Shown here: positions 44,424 through 57,980 of the stretch, piece after piece | How the letters are laid out: the number at the start of each line of letters is the position of its first letter | Position numbering within the stretch: the stretch's first letter is position 1 | Assembly: GCA_900637275.1 (NCBI GenBank) | Contig: LR134362.1 | Span: 1,302,001-1,366,000, forward strand | DNA: 64,000 bases | Source: [Pasteurella] aerogenes | GTDB lineage: Bacteria; Pseudomonadota; Gammaproteobacteria; Enterobacterales; Pasteurellaceae | Direction: 5' to 3' | Notes under the pieces: generated by a model | Seen by the model: the letters and a program-made list of their open reading frames with translations, nothing else | What the model was told of the DNA's origin: nothing | The model's database searches: none | Position numbers and translations under genes: made by a program

Positions 44424-45425
44424 TGTAGAAGATCAGACTTGCTCTGACAAATCATTATAAAAATGAGAGTTTCCCGTTTAGAATATGAGTGTCTAAAATT
44501 CAATCTAAACAATAAAGAAACTCTCATGTTTTATTACTTACAATCCGCTCATTAAACACAAGACCGGTTTACTCAATTTAGCAGAATAACTTGGAAAGAT
44601 TTCTCAAGCTTGTAAAGCGATGGGAATGAGCCGAGATACATTCTATCGCTATCAACAAGCCATAGAGCAAGGCGGTGTTGAAGCATTCCTTAATCAAACT
44701 CGTCGGGTACCGAATATCAAAAATCGAGTAGACGAGCACATTGAGCAAGCTGTTGTAAAATTTGCCTTAGATTTTCCAGCTTACGCACAAGTTCGAGTGA
44801 GTAACGAACTTCGCAAGCAAGGTGTTTTTGTTTCAGCCGGTGGTGTTCGTTCCATTTGGCTACGTCATAATCTTGCTAACTTTAAACAGCGTTTAAATGC
44901 ACTAAGGGCATTATTCTAAATGAAAGTCAAATTCAAGCCCTAGAACGTAAGAAAGAGGATGATATATCGAGTGGAGAAATTGAAACAGCTCATCCAGGCT
45001 ATTTAGGTTCACAAGATACCTTTTATGTAGGTAATTTAAAAGGTGTTGGACGCATTTATCAGCAAACATTTGTTGATACTTATAGCAAGGTTGCTTTTGC
45101 AAAGCTCTACACAATGAAAACCGCAATTGCCGCTGCAGATATGCTCAATGATAAAGTCCTACCGTTCCTACAAGAATTTTACCAAGTCGCATTTAGGAAG
45201 AAAATATATACAGATTTAGCGACATTACAAGCTGATTTAGATGAGTGGTTAATGTATTATAATCACCATCGAACACATCAAGGAAAAATGTGCTGTGGCA
45301 GAACACCGATGGCAACATTACTTGATGGAAAAGGGATTTGGGCAGAAAAGAATTTAAGCTCAAATTAATCTGACAGACACGGTAATTTTAAACGGGGACT
45401 GTCAGATTAGGTTTGATCTTCTACA
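44424..45425 (+). mobile_element. IS481-family insertion sequence, degenerate
   Basis: TGTAGAAGATCA (44424-44435) and TGATCTTCTACA (45414-45425) are perfect 12-base terminal inverted repeats that extend imperfectly to 26 bases (…TCTGACA). TTTTAC flanks both sides as a possible 6-base target duplication, if one extra T is assigned to the left end. Length is about 1.0 kb. The element lies between AAGTGCGGT (44394-44402) and ACCGCACTT (45453-45461), i.e. within the terminator of fghA. The transposase is broken, so it is immobile on its own. Confidence 0.85.
44527..45368 (+). pseudogene. IS481-type transposase, multiply disrupted
   Basis: Reads YNPLIKHKTGLLNLAE, then TAA where relatives have Gln, then LGKISQACKAMGMSRDTFYR with a helix-turn-helix. 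After RLNALRAL a frameshift near 44905 leads to ILNESQIQALERKKEDD and HPGYLGSQDTFYVGNLKGVG, the first catalytic region. Past DKVLPF an in-frame deletion removes the central rve core including the second Asp, and the sequence resumes at EFYQVAFRKKIYTDL and GKMCCGRTPMATLL. Three independent lesions show old decay. Confidence 0.85.
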
Positions 45426-45568
45426 TTTTACCTAAAAATAAATGCAAAAACCACCGCACTTTTCTTTTTTGTTTTGTTTTATTTTTTGTGTTCTTTATTG
45501 ATAGTTGACATTGTTCCTTGTGATAAGGGATTATCGTTTGTGTCTCTTCATTTCCCCAATACAAAAAA

Positions 45569-46658
45569 GGCATAGTAGACAAATTTGTTGCTGTTTTGCC
45601 AAAAACTATGCCAAGTGGACAAAATTGTTGCTAATGTTTATTTTCATTAAATGTTAGCAACTCTTTTTATTTAAAAAATTCTGTATAAACAATACCTTAC
45701 GTCTTTTCGTTAATCCATTGTGATTATTTAATTTTCGCTTAAGTTCACTAAATAATCCTTCTAAACGATTTGTCGTCCTTTCTATATTTAATTCAGGATG
45801 CTTTTCATAGACAAAAATATAATCCATATAATGCTTTAAACTGGTATAAGCACTTCTTACATTACGATGTTTATAAGGAAAATAGCCTTTTTCATTCGCT
45901 TTATCACTTCGTTCTTTTAAAAACGCTTGGTGTTTTATAAACCAAGAATGTAATCTCCGATAAAATTCATTTTTCGAGCTTTGTGTGAGTGTTTTAGTGA
46001 TTATTTTTAATTCTTTACCCGCTTGTGATTGGTGCTTTTTTCTTAATTTTCGCATCACAATCGCTACCATATGAAATTGACACATTTGTACTGGTGTATT
46101 AAATAAATCTTTCATCAAGCCACGTCTATCATCACAGGTAATCGATTGAATTATATAGCCTTTTTCTCTTAACCTATTCAAAGCAAGTTTGTAGTAAATA
46201 TCTTTTTCGGTTCGGACAAAATAATGGGAAATGACGTTATTTGAATTGGAATCCATTAGCACTAATACACCAAAATAACGCCCGAAGAATGTTGTATCCA
46301 TAATGATATTCAGATGTCGATTTAAAGGCGGTTTTAAAGATGTTTTAGGGGCTTTATCAATATATCTTTGAATCGTTCTGACTGAACAATGATATTTAAC
46401 GGCAAGTTGTTGATAGGTTTGTTTTCCAGATGTGTAATCAGTCCAAATTTTAATTGGGTCTAATTTATTTTTGAAGGAAAAGGTTTTATGGCATTTATGA
46501 CAAAAATATCGTTGAATATTATTTGATGTACCATGTTTCTTTATTTTCAGACTTTGGCAAAATGGGCAGTTTTTTGTTCATATTTCAAAAAATGGGCTTA
46601 AAGCCTTATACTATAAGGTTTTAAGCCATTTTTTAGCAACAAATTTGTCTATTATACC
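45569..46658 (-). mobile_element. IS256/IS1249-like insertion sequence
   Basis: The ends GGCATAGTAGACAAATTTGT (45569-45588, continuing TGCT) and the complement at 46635-46658 form 24-base inverted repeats with two mismatches. ACAAAAAA at 45561-45568 and 46659-46666 is a perfect 8-base target duplication, as expected for this family. A further copy of the end motif, GTGGACAAAATTGTTGCTAA, lies inside the left end at about 45613-45633. Total length 1090 bases. Confidence 0.88.
45654..46581 (-). pseudogene. IS256/IS1249-like transposase with 5' frameshift
   Basis: The main frame, from ATG 46301, gives 215 residues (MDTTFFGRYFGVLVLMDSNS, then QMCQFHMVAIVMRKL and ERTTNRLEGLFSELKRKL). These hold the DDE Asp, the C/DxxH motif and the Glu. 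Upstream the same frame is open with a zinc ribbon (CPFCQSLKIKKHGT, CHKCHKTFSFKNKLD) and a helix-turn-helix. It has no start codon: ATG 46581 leads into it only with a one-base change in the AAAAAA tract at about 46570. Whether this is decay or a slippery site used for frameshifting cannot be decided by eye. Confidence 0.78.
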
Positions 46659-46660
46659 AC

Positions 46661-46690
46661 AAAAAAACCTCAACGATTTCTCGTTGAGGC
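46661..46690 (-). terminator. rRNA operon terminator
   Basis: Reverse strand CCTCAACGA pairs perfectly with TCGTTGAGG around GAAA, followed by seven T. It ends the rRNA operon 16 bases past 5S. The IS256-like element abuts its T run. Confidence 0.88.
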
Positions 46691-46705
46691 TCTCTTTTAT
46701 TTCTT

Positions 46706-46820
46706 ACCTGGCGGTGTCCTACTCTCACATGGGGAATCCCCACACTACCATCGGCGTTACAGCGTTTCACTTCTGAGTTCGGCATGGAATCAGGTGGGTC
46801 CACTGCACTATCGCCGCCAA
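46706..46820 (-). rRNA. rrf: 5S ribosomal RNA
   Basis: About 115 bases beginning TTGGCGGCGATAGTGCAGTG on the reverse strand and ending ACACCGCCAGGT; conserved loop sequences CCGAACTCAGAAGTGAAACG are intact. Ends are approximate by a few bases. Confidence 0.95.
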
Positions 46821-47011
46821 GATAATTCTTTCGATGATTCTACCTTTCGGTATTTTATCCGTGTTTTATTCTATCTTCTTGTCTTTGTTCTTCGTCTTTA
46901 CTCTTTACTGTTAAATTCGAAACAAGCTGTCTACTGTACTTTTCTGCTCTTACGCTTTTCTTCGTTCTTTCGTCTCGTTGCACACACCCCAAACCAAAAC
47001 GCTTGAGGTTG

Positions 47012-49909
<2,898 letters not shown>

Positions 49910-50113
49910 TACAACCTCAAACATTTTATGTCTAAGGGTATTATCTCTACAACTAAACACTTAACTGCCTTTTCTCAGTTAAGATTTCTTTTCGAACTAC
50001 TCAGACTCTCTACTTGGGGATGATTATTAATCATCCCTACAGAAAATCTCTCAGTTTTCAGCTTGTTTCCAATTTTTTAAAGAACAATAAGATAATATGA
50101 AATCATCTTTAAT

Positions 50114-50189
50114 TGGCGTCCCCACGGGGATTCGAACCCCGGTTACCGCCGTGAAAGGGCGATGTCCTAGGCCTCTAGACGATGGGGAC
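50114..50189 (-). tRNA. tRNA-Glu (TTC), 16S-23S spacer
   Basis: 76 bases with encoded CCA, anticodon loop CTTTCAC (TTC). It is the only tRNA in the spacer, one of the two spacer types known in gammaproteobacteria. A second boxA-like TTCTTTAAAAAATTGG lies between it and 23S near 50070-50090. Confidence 0.97.
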
Positions 50190-50358
50190 ATCAGGTAAAG
50201 ATAATCTCTTCTCTTTCCTCACGCTTTCGCTTATCGCATTAATACGATTTCCATTACTCGACCTAGAAAGTAACCTAAAAGCGCGGTCTTTTTTCATTCT
50301 TTTCTGTCTACAATATCTCAGCCAATCTGTGTGAACACTCGCTGTCGCTTTATCTAGG

Positions 50359-51900
<1,542 letters not shown>

Positions 51901-52056
51901 CAAGTTCAATCGCTCAATATGTACTGACTATAAAATCATGACCGAATCTCTTCAATCATTATGAATTTCAAGTTAAGCACCTATTAAGACTTCAAAATTT
52001 AAAATAGTTTTAAATAAAGTCAATCAACAAGTGCCCACACAGATTGTCTGATATAT

Positions 52057-52068
52057 TGTTAAAGAACA
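52057..52068 (-). promoter_or_regulatory. rRNA leader boxA antitermination site
   Basis: Reverse strand TGTTCTTTAACA, followed by ATATATCAGACAATCTGTGT, matches boxA and the boxC-like continuation of rRNA leaders. It lies eight bases after the tRNA-Pro 3' end, leaving no room for a separate rRNA promoter between them. Confidence 0.8.
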
Positions 52069-52076
52069 AAAATAAG

Positions 52077-52153
52077 TGGTCGGCGAGATAGGATTTGAAC
52101 CTACGACCCACTGGTCCCAAACCAGTTGCGCTACCAAACTGCGCTACTCGCCG
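52077..52153 (-). tRNA. tRNA-Pro (TGG)
   Basis: 77 bases with encoded CCA, anticodon loop TTTGGGA (TGG), acceptor CGGCGAG/CTCGCCG. It is last of three tRNAs upstream of the rRNA operon. Confidence 0.96.
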
Positions 52154-52176
52154 ACATAAATTATCTGTAAGATAAT

Positions 52177-52253
52177 TGGGGTGGCTAATGGGACTTGAAC
52201 CCACGACAACCGGAATCACAATCCGGGGCTCTACCAACTGAGCTATAGCCACC
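52177..52253 (-). tRNA. tRNA-His (GTG)
   Basis: 77 bases with encoded CCA, anticodon loop TTGTGAT (GTG), with the extra 5' G typical of tRNA-His opposite the C before CCA. Confidence 0.96.
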
Positions 52254-52279
52254 ATTGAAAGATGAACGTTGCATTACTC

Positions 52280-52356
<77 letters not shown>

Positions 52357-52388
52357 GTTTCTCATTGCATTGCGTCGTTGCGGGGCGT

Positions 52389-52417
52389 ATATTAAGAGTT
52401 TCACAATCACTTGTCTA
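52389..52417 (-). promoter_or_regulatory. Strong stable-RNA promoter of the tRNA-rRNA operon
   Basis: Reverse strand TAGACA (52417-52412), exact 17-base spacer, TAATAT (52394-52389), then a GC-rich discriminator ACGCCCCGCAAC. AT-rich tracts upstream could act as UP element. The GC discriminator is the mark of stringently controlled rRNA and tRNA promoters. Confidence 0.75.
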
Positions 52418-52509
52418 GTCTTTTTTTTAAATTTTTTTTCACAAGATAATTTTTTGTTCAATTTGCTTATAATTTATAAAAAGTGCGGTGATTTTTTGTC
52501 AAAAAAAAC

Positions 52510-52536
52510 AAAAAAGCCACCTCAAGGCAGCTTTTA
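52510..52536 (-). terminator. Terminator of the wecA-wzz pair
   Basis: Reverse strand AAAGCTGCC pairs with GGTGGCTTT (one mismatch) around TTGA and continues into T residues. It lies 24 bases after the wzz stop. Confidence 0.8.
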
Positions 52537-52559
52537 TAAAGATTAATATAATAAAAATT

Positions 52560-53357
52560 TTATTTTCTTCGCAGATTAAACAAAGCAAGCAAAAATAATC
52601 CCACAAGAAAACCTACGCAGGCTCCACTAATTCCCCATTGAATTTTATTTGGTGACGAAATTTCAAAAGGTAAATCCGGTGCTTTCATAAAACGAAATGC
52701 CAGTAATTTATTATCCAACGCATTAACTGATTTCATCATACTTAATTTTCCTTGCCAAGAGGAAATTGTTGCATGCTGATCGACGACAGGATTATCCACT
52801 TTCAATTGCACTGCGCTATTAACTCGATCAAATACATTTTTCCAACGCGTAATCAACTCACCATAAACCACATTTCGCGCGCGCCCATTAACAAAATCAA
52901 TAAGTGCGGTCATTAAATCCATAGTTTGTTTAGGATTATCTAATTCAAGGCTAATTTTTTCAATTTCTCCATTGCTCAATACCACCTTGACTCGTCTCAC
53001 CAAATCATCCAATAACTGGCGATCACCTGTGGCATCGCCGGTCATTTTTTGTTTGTAATATTCATTATTTTGCCAAAATTCGCGTAGCGTATCATAGGAT
53101 AAAAATTGACGCGTCAATTCCTGATAAACAATATCGCTCGCCTCAAGCGCCTCATTGTTGTCTTGCGTCACTAATTGATACATTGAAAACAACGAATAAT
53201 AGTTACCTAATTCATTCGTCGTTGGCGGCGCCAATTGCACCTCAACTTTCCATTGCGGTTTCACCAAATAGCTAGCGGCATACCCGCCAATCGCAAAAAT
53301 GATGAGAGAAAGTAATAAGATCAAAATCTGTTTAGCGCCAGTATTATTTTGCATCAT
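52560..53357 (-). CDS. Wzz-family polysaccharide chain-length regulator
   Basis: 265 residues with the two-helix layout of Wzz proteins: an N-terminal membrane helix (QILILLLSLIIFAIGGYAAS), a periplasmic helical domain of about 190 residues, then PFEISSPNKIQWGISGACVG leading into the C-terminal helix, where the proline-rich segment of the family is reduced. It probably sets the length of an enterobacterial common antigen-like or O-antigen-like polymer. It lies six bases after wecA. The sub-type (WzzE or WzzB) cannot be fixed. Confidence 0.85.
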   Translation of the reverse strand: MMQNNTGAKQILILLLSLIIFAIGGYAASYLVKPQWKVEVQLAPPTTNELGNYYSLFSMYQLVTQDNNEALEASDIVYQELTRQFLSYDTLREFWQNNEYYKQKMTGDATGDRQLLDDLVRRVKVVLSNGEIEKISLELDNPKQTMDLMTALIDFVNGRARNVVYGELITRWKNVFDRVNSAVQLKVDNPVVDQHATISSWQGKLSMMKSVNALDNKLLAFRFMKAPDLPFEISSPNKIQWGISGACVGFLVGLFLLALFNLRRK

Positions 53358-53363
53358 ATCTCC

Positions 53364-54434
53364 TTAAACTTGTTTTGCACGTCTAGCTCGACGTTTCATG
53401 CGACGAACCCAACGCGTAATACGCCAAGCGCGAGCAATAGAAAATGAATAGATAAAGAAAAGTAGAATAAACGCAATAAACATTACCCATTCATTAATAT
53501 AGAAAATCTCACCTAAAATACCAAAACCGGCGCAAAGTGCGGCTAAAAATGTAATCAATAGGAAAGCTTGTCGCGATGTCAATCCTGCTCTCATCATCAG
53601 ATGATGCACATGCAAGCGATCCGGTCTAAACGGGCTTTTCCCTTTACGCAAACGACGATAAATAATTGCAATCATATCCACCACAGGAATTGCAATAATC
53701 CAAAGCGCTGTAATCGGGTTCATCGGGTGTCCTTTTCCTTGCGTACTTAATAATAGGATCCAAATAATCGTAAAACCGATTAACGTACTCCCCGCATCGC
53801 CCATAAACACTTTAAATTTAGGTCCCAACGGAATCCCCAAATTCAGCATAAAATAAGGCAAAATTGCTACAATTAAAGCAAAACTCCAATAAGCTAAATC
53901 CATTTGATTATCAAGAATTAACAAAATACCGATGGAAACAAACGCCACGCTGGAAAGCCCGCCCAACAAGCCATCAATTCCATCAATCATATTAAACGCA
54001 TTAATGACCGCAATGGTAGCGAACACAGTAATAATCAATCCAATTGTTCCCAATGTCAATTGGAATGGTCCAATAATTTGCCCGAGGTGATCGAGGTAAA
54101 TATTCCCCATATCAATCATCAAAATCGCAAGAATAGCCTGAATTCCCGCTCGCAAAAACGGGCTAATATCATAACGGTCATCCAAAATGCCAATGGTGAG
54201 CAAGACAAAAATACTAAAAATATATAATCCCGGCAATCGCATTTGATCCCATTCTAATAAATAGAAGCATAAATTTCCCATAAATAAGGAAACACCTCCA
54301 ATCAGCGGAATAGCGCCTTGATGGCGTTTACGGTAGTTCGGTTTATCGACCAACCCTATTTTTTGCGCCACCGGACGCATAATAAAAAGTGTCAATAATG
54401 CCCCAATAAAAGTAACAAATAAGCTAAGCAGCAT
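53364..54434 (-). CDS. wecA: Undecaprenyl-phosphate GlcNAc-1-phosphate transferase WecA
   Basis: Membrane enzyme that begins glycan synthesis on undecaprenyl phosphate. 356 residues with eleven helices. Active-site marks: GILDDRYDISP (DDxxD-like), INAFNMIDGIDGL, KVFMGDAGSTLIG and the RPDRLHVHHLMM loop with the HHH-like set. Start at ATG 54434 removes an unlikely 20-residue extension. With wzz it forms a pair, but no other glycan genes are in the window. Confidence 0.94.
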   Translation of the reverse strand: MLLSLFVTFIGALLTLFIMRPVAQKIGLVDKPNYRKRHQGAIPLIGGVSLFMGNLCFYLLEWDQMRLPGLYIFSIFVLLTIGILDDRYDISPFLRAGIQAILAILMIDMGNIYLDHLGQIIGPFQLTLGTIGLIITVFATIAVINAFNMIDGIDGLLGGLSSVAFVSIGILLILDNQMDLAYWSFALIVAILPYFMLNLGIPLGPKFKVFMGDAGSTLIGFTIIWILLLSTQGKGHPMNPITALWIIAIPVVDMIAIIYRRLRKGKSPFRPDRLHVHHLMMRAGLTSRQAFLLITFLAALCAGFGILGEIFYINEWVMFIAFILLFFIYSFSIARAWRITRWVRRMKRRARRAKQV

Positions 54435-54573
54435 AGAATAAAAAACTTCCTGAAAATTTTTTGCCAAGCATATCATAAAGCAAAAACAGTACATAAATAT
54501 TTTTATAAATTTATGCGGTTTTACAGTACAATATCTCGCATTGATTTTTGCGGACTAAAAGAAAGGATAAACC

Positions 54574-55857
54574 ATGACGCATTCAGCTACTTTATTTTCT
54601 CGCGCCCAACAAGTAATTCCCGGTGGCGTAAATTCTCCTGTTCGTGCCTTTAAAGGCGTAGGCGGAACACCTGTTTTTATTGAAAAAGCCAAAGGCGCCT
54701 ATGTTTTTGATACCGATGGTAAACAATATATTGATTATGTCGGATCTTGGGGACCGATGGTATTGGGTCACAACCATCCCGCTATCTTAAGTGCGGTCAT
54801 AAAAACAGCAGAAAATGGATTAAGTTTTGGCGCACCAACGCCCCTTGAAATTGAATTAGCCGAATTAGTCTGTCAATTAGTTCCTTCGATTGAAATGGTA
54901 CGCATGGTCAGTTCAGGAACCGAAGCAACAATGTCCGCCATTCGCTTAGCGCGCGGTTATACTAAACGCGACAAAATTATTAAATTTGAAGGTTGTTACC
55001 ACGGTCATTCTGACAGTTTATTAGTTAAAGCCGGCTCCGGTGCCTTAACATTGGGTCAACCAAGCTCGCCGGGGGTACCTGAGGATTTCGCTAAACATAC
55101 CTTAACTTGCGAATACAACAATATTGATTCTGTCAAACAAGCATTTGCACAATACCCAAATGATATAGCGTGCCTAATTATCGAACCCGTTGCTGGCAAC
55201 ATGAACTGCGTACCACCAAAAGCGGGCTTTTTACAAGCGTTACGTGAACTCTGCGATCAATACGGAACCGTATTCATCATTGATGAAGTCATGACCGGTT
55301 TCCGCGTTGCACTTGGCGGTGCGCAACAATATTATGGCGTCACCCCCGATCTGACTACCTTAGGTAAAATTATCGGTGGCGGTATGCCGGTTGGTGCTTT
55401 TGGCGGGAAAAAAGAAATTATGCAATATATCGCACCAACAGGCCCAGTTTACCAAGCTGGTACATTATCCGGCAACCCCATTGCTATGGCTGCAGGTCTT
55501 GCCTGCTTAAACGAACTCAAAAAAGCCGGCAATGAGCAACGTCTTGCACAACTTACCGAAACCTTAGCGCAAGGCTTAAAAGCACTGGCACAAAAACACA
55601 AAATTCCATTTGTCATCAATTATGTCGGTGGAATGTTTGGCTTTTTCTTCACGCAATTAAGCGAAGTCAGCTCTTATCAAAAGGTGATGCAATCGGATGT
55701 TGCTCGGTTCAACCAATTCTTCCATAAAATGTTGCAGCAAGGCGTTTACCTCGCCCCATCAGCATTTGAAGCTGGTTTTATGTCATTGGCACATTCCGAA
55801 CAAGATATTGAGCGCACCCTTGCGGCAGCCGATATTGCCTTTGCTGCCTTAAAATAA
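54574..55857 (+). CDS. hemL: Glutamate-1-semialdehyde 2,1-aminomutase
   Basis: PLP enzyme that makes 5-aminolevulinate for heme by the C5 pathway. 427 residues. PLP lysine in LTTLGKIIGGGMPVGAFGG; SSGTEATMSAIRLARGYT binds the phosphate; VIDEVMTGFRVA precedes the lysine. AAAGGA lies upstream of ATG. An uptake signal is embedded in codons near 54789. Presence indicates at least partial heme synthesis in this organism, unlike H. influenzae, which lacks it (general knowledge). Confidence 0.97.
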   Translation: MTHSATLFSRAQQVIPGGVNSPVRAFKGVGGTPVFIEKAKGAYVFDTDGKQYIDYVGSWGPMVLGHNHPAILSAVIKTAENGLSFGAPTPLEIELAELVCQLVPSIEMVRMVSSGTEATMSAIRLARGYTKRDKIIKFEGCYHGHSDSLLVKAGSGALTLGQPSSPGVPEDFAKHTLTCEYNNIDSVKQAFAQYPNDIACLIIEPVAGNMNCVPPKAGFLQALRELCDQYGTVFIIDEVMTGFRVALGGAQQYYGVTPDLTTLGKIIGGGMPVGAFGGKKEIMQYIAPTGPVYQAGTLSGNPIAMAAGLACLNELKKAGNEQRLAQLTETLAQGLKALAQKHKIPFVINYVGGMFGFFFTQLSEVSSYQKVMQSDVARFNQFFHKMLQQGVYLAPSAFEAGFMSLAHSEQDIERTLAAADIAFAALK

Positions 55858-55867
55858 CAATAATTAT

Positions 55868-55887
55868 AGACCCTCTAACGAGGGTCT
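55868..55887 (+). terminator. Hairpin between hemL and the DMT exporter
   Basis: AGACCCTC pairs perfectly with GAGGGTCT around TAAC. No T run follows, and the exporter ATG is nine bases downstream, so it could mask the GAGGG that would act as ribosome binding site. Confidence 0.5.
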
Positions 55888-55895
55888 CATCTATT

Positions 55896-56774
55896 ATGGC
55901 AAATAAAACAACCTCTAGCGCATATCATCTTGCGTTACTCAAAGTCCATTTTACCGCCGTATTATTTGGTGCCACCGGCGTACTTGGCGTATTGATCAAA
56001 AGCGATGCTGACGTTCTCGTCCTCGGACGAGTAATCATCGCTTTTTTAGTTTTGTCCGCTTATTTTCTGCTCAAACAAATTCCCTTAACCAAATTATCAC
56101 CCAACGCCATCTTATTCCAGTTTGTATTAGGCACATTATTATCCCTACACTGGATCACCTTTTACATTGGCGTCAAAGTTGGTGGGGTCGCTGTTGGAAC
56201 ATTAGGATTTGCCAGCTTTCCGGCGTTTGTCGGTTTATTTGAAATGTTAGCCTTTAAAGAGCGGTTAAAATTTCGCGAGTTTATTCTCTTGGTTTGCATT
56301 TCCATTGGCTTAATTTTGATTACCCCCGAATTTCAATTTACCAATCAAGCAACACAAGGTTTGTTATGGGGCATTTTATCCGGTGCCATCTATGCAGTCC
56401 TCGCCATTCTTAATCGTAAAAATGCTCAACACCTGTCCGGCTCACAAGCAAGCTGGTGGCAATATCTTGTTGGCGTCATTATTCTGTTACCATTTTCTTA
56501 TCAAAAATTACCCGCAGTATCCACTATCGACTGGTTTTGGATCGCCTGTATAGGCTTACTTTGCACCAGCCTAGCCTACACCCTCTTTGTCTCCAGCCTA
56601 GATACGATCAACGCCCGCACCGCCGCCATGATTATTTCCTTAGAGCCGGTTTACGCCATTATCATGGCATGGGCATGGTTAAATGAAACACCAACATTAA
56701 CTATGCTACTCGGTGGCGCATTGATCATTCTGTCCGTTGCGTTTGTTAATTTTTTTCAGAATAAAACAAGGTAA
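55896..56774 (+). CDS. EamA/DMT-superfamily transporter
   Basis: Inner-membrane exporter of 292 residues with ten helices from two EamA repeats (first about residues 15-135, second about 150-285). Family marks: FVLGTLLSLHWITFYIGVKV in the first, SLAYTLFVSSLDTINARTAA and IISLEPVYAIIMAW in the second. Substrate unknown; relatives move amino acids or metabolites. It starts 38 bases after hemL on the same strand. Confidence 0.9.
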   Translation: MANKTTSSAYHLALLKVHFTAVLFGATGVLGVLIKSDADVLVLGRVIIAFLVLSAYFLLKQIPLTKLSPNAILFQFVLGTLLSLHWITFYIGVKVGGVAVGTLGFASFPAFVGLFEMLAFKERLKFREFILLVCISIGLILITPEFQFTNQATQGLLWGILSGAIYAVLAILNRKNAQHLSGSQASWWQYLVGVIILLPFSYQKLPAVSTIDWFWIACIGLLCTSLAYTLFVSSLDTINARTAAMIISLEPVYAIIMAWAWLNETPTLTMLLGGALIILSVAFVNFFQNKTR

Positions 56775-56937
56775 GTGAACGCCGAGAAAAGTAGTTAAGA
56801 ACGAAATATGTCAATCTAAATAATCTATTGGCAGCTGTACAAATCGCATTTTCAATCTGTACAACTGCCCACTTAAACGATCATATTACAATAAAGTGCG
56901 GTCTTTTTTTGTCCTGTTTTTTTGTGCTTGGATCCGA

Positions 56938-57945
56938 CTACTCCGCCAGTTTCTGCAAGCCAAAATGTCGATAAGTACGCGAGGTGGCGATTCGTCCGCG
57001 CGGGGTGCGTTGCAAAAAACCTTGCTGAATTAAAAAAGGTTCCAACACATCTTCAATGGTATCTCGTTCTTCGCCGATAGCGGCAGCGAGGTTATCCAAT
57101 CCCACCGGGCCACCGTCAAAACGCTCGATAATTGCTTGCAGCAATTTACGATCCATAAAATCAAAGCCTGCATGATCTACATCTAGCATAGACAATGCAG
57201 CTTGAGCGATTTTTACCGAAATAACCCCTTGATTTTTGACATCCGCATAATCGCGTACTCGACGCAACAACCGATTGGCAATGCGTGGCGTACCACGTGA
57301 ACGACAGGCAATTTCTTGTGCCGCATCAGGTTCAATTTCTAAGTTTAAACAACCCGCACTTCTCGTCACAATAGCGGTTAAATCTTCTACCGAATAAAAC
57401 TCAAGTCGTTGCACAATACCAAAACGATCACGTAACGGAGATGTCAGCGAGCCGGCTCGAGTCGTCGCGCCGACTAAGGTAAAAGGTGGTAAATCTAATT
57501 TAATTGAACGCGCAGCCGGTCCTTCGCCGATCATAATATCCAGTTGATAATCTTCCATTGCCGGATATAACACCTCCTCGATTGCCGGAGATAAACGATG
57601 AATTTCATCAATAAACAAAACATCATGCGGTTCCAAATTAGTCAACATTGCCGCCAAATCACCGGCTTTTTCCAATACTGGACCGGATGTCGTCCGAATA
57701 TTCACCCCCATTTCATTCGCAACAATATTCGCAAGTGTAGTTTTTCCCAATCCCGGAGGACCGAAAATGAGCAAGTGATCGAGGGCATCTTGACGCAATT
57801 TCGCTGCTTGGATAAAGATCTCCATTTGTTCACAAACCTGCGGTTGTCCCACATAATCCGCTAATAATTTTGGACGAATAGCACGATCTAAATATTCATC
57901 ATCCAATTTTTCTGTTGCGCTAATAATACGATCCGCTTCAATCAT
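56938..57945 (-). CDS. ruvB: Holliday junction helicase RuvB
   Basis: Hexameric AAA motor for branch migration with RuvA. 335 residues. Walker A GPPGLGKTT, Walker B LFIDEIHRL, sensor 1 GATTRAGSL, arginine-finger region SPLRDRFG, and a C-terminal winged helix ending in ATSRTYRHFGL. Second gene in ruvA-ruvB, 35 bases after ruvA. Confidence 0.98.
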   Translation of the reverse strand: MIEADRIISATEKLDDEYLDRAIRPKLLADYVGQPQVCEQMEIFIQAAKLRQDALDHLLIFGPPGLGKTTLANIVANEMGVNIRTTSGPVLEKAGDLAAMLTNLEPHDVLFIDEIHRLSPAIEEVLYPAMEDYQLDIMIGEGPAARSIKLDLPPFTLVGATTRAGSLTSPLRDRFGIVQRLEFYSVEDLTAIVTRSAGCLNLEIEPDAAQEIACRSRGTPRIANRLLRRVRDYADVKNQGVISVKIAQAALSMLDVDHAGFDFMDRKLLQAIIERFDGGPVGLDNLAAAIGEERDTIEDVLEPFLIQQGFLQRTPRGRIATSRTYRHFGLQKLAE

Positions 57946-57980
57946 CTTTTTTCTCTATATTTCTTCTGTACTTACGAGGA

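Noticed and set aside
44424..46658. Composite transposon formed by the two neighbouring IS elements
   Set aside because: They belong to different families, have separate target sites and enclose only 143 bases without cargo.
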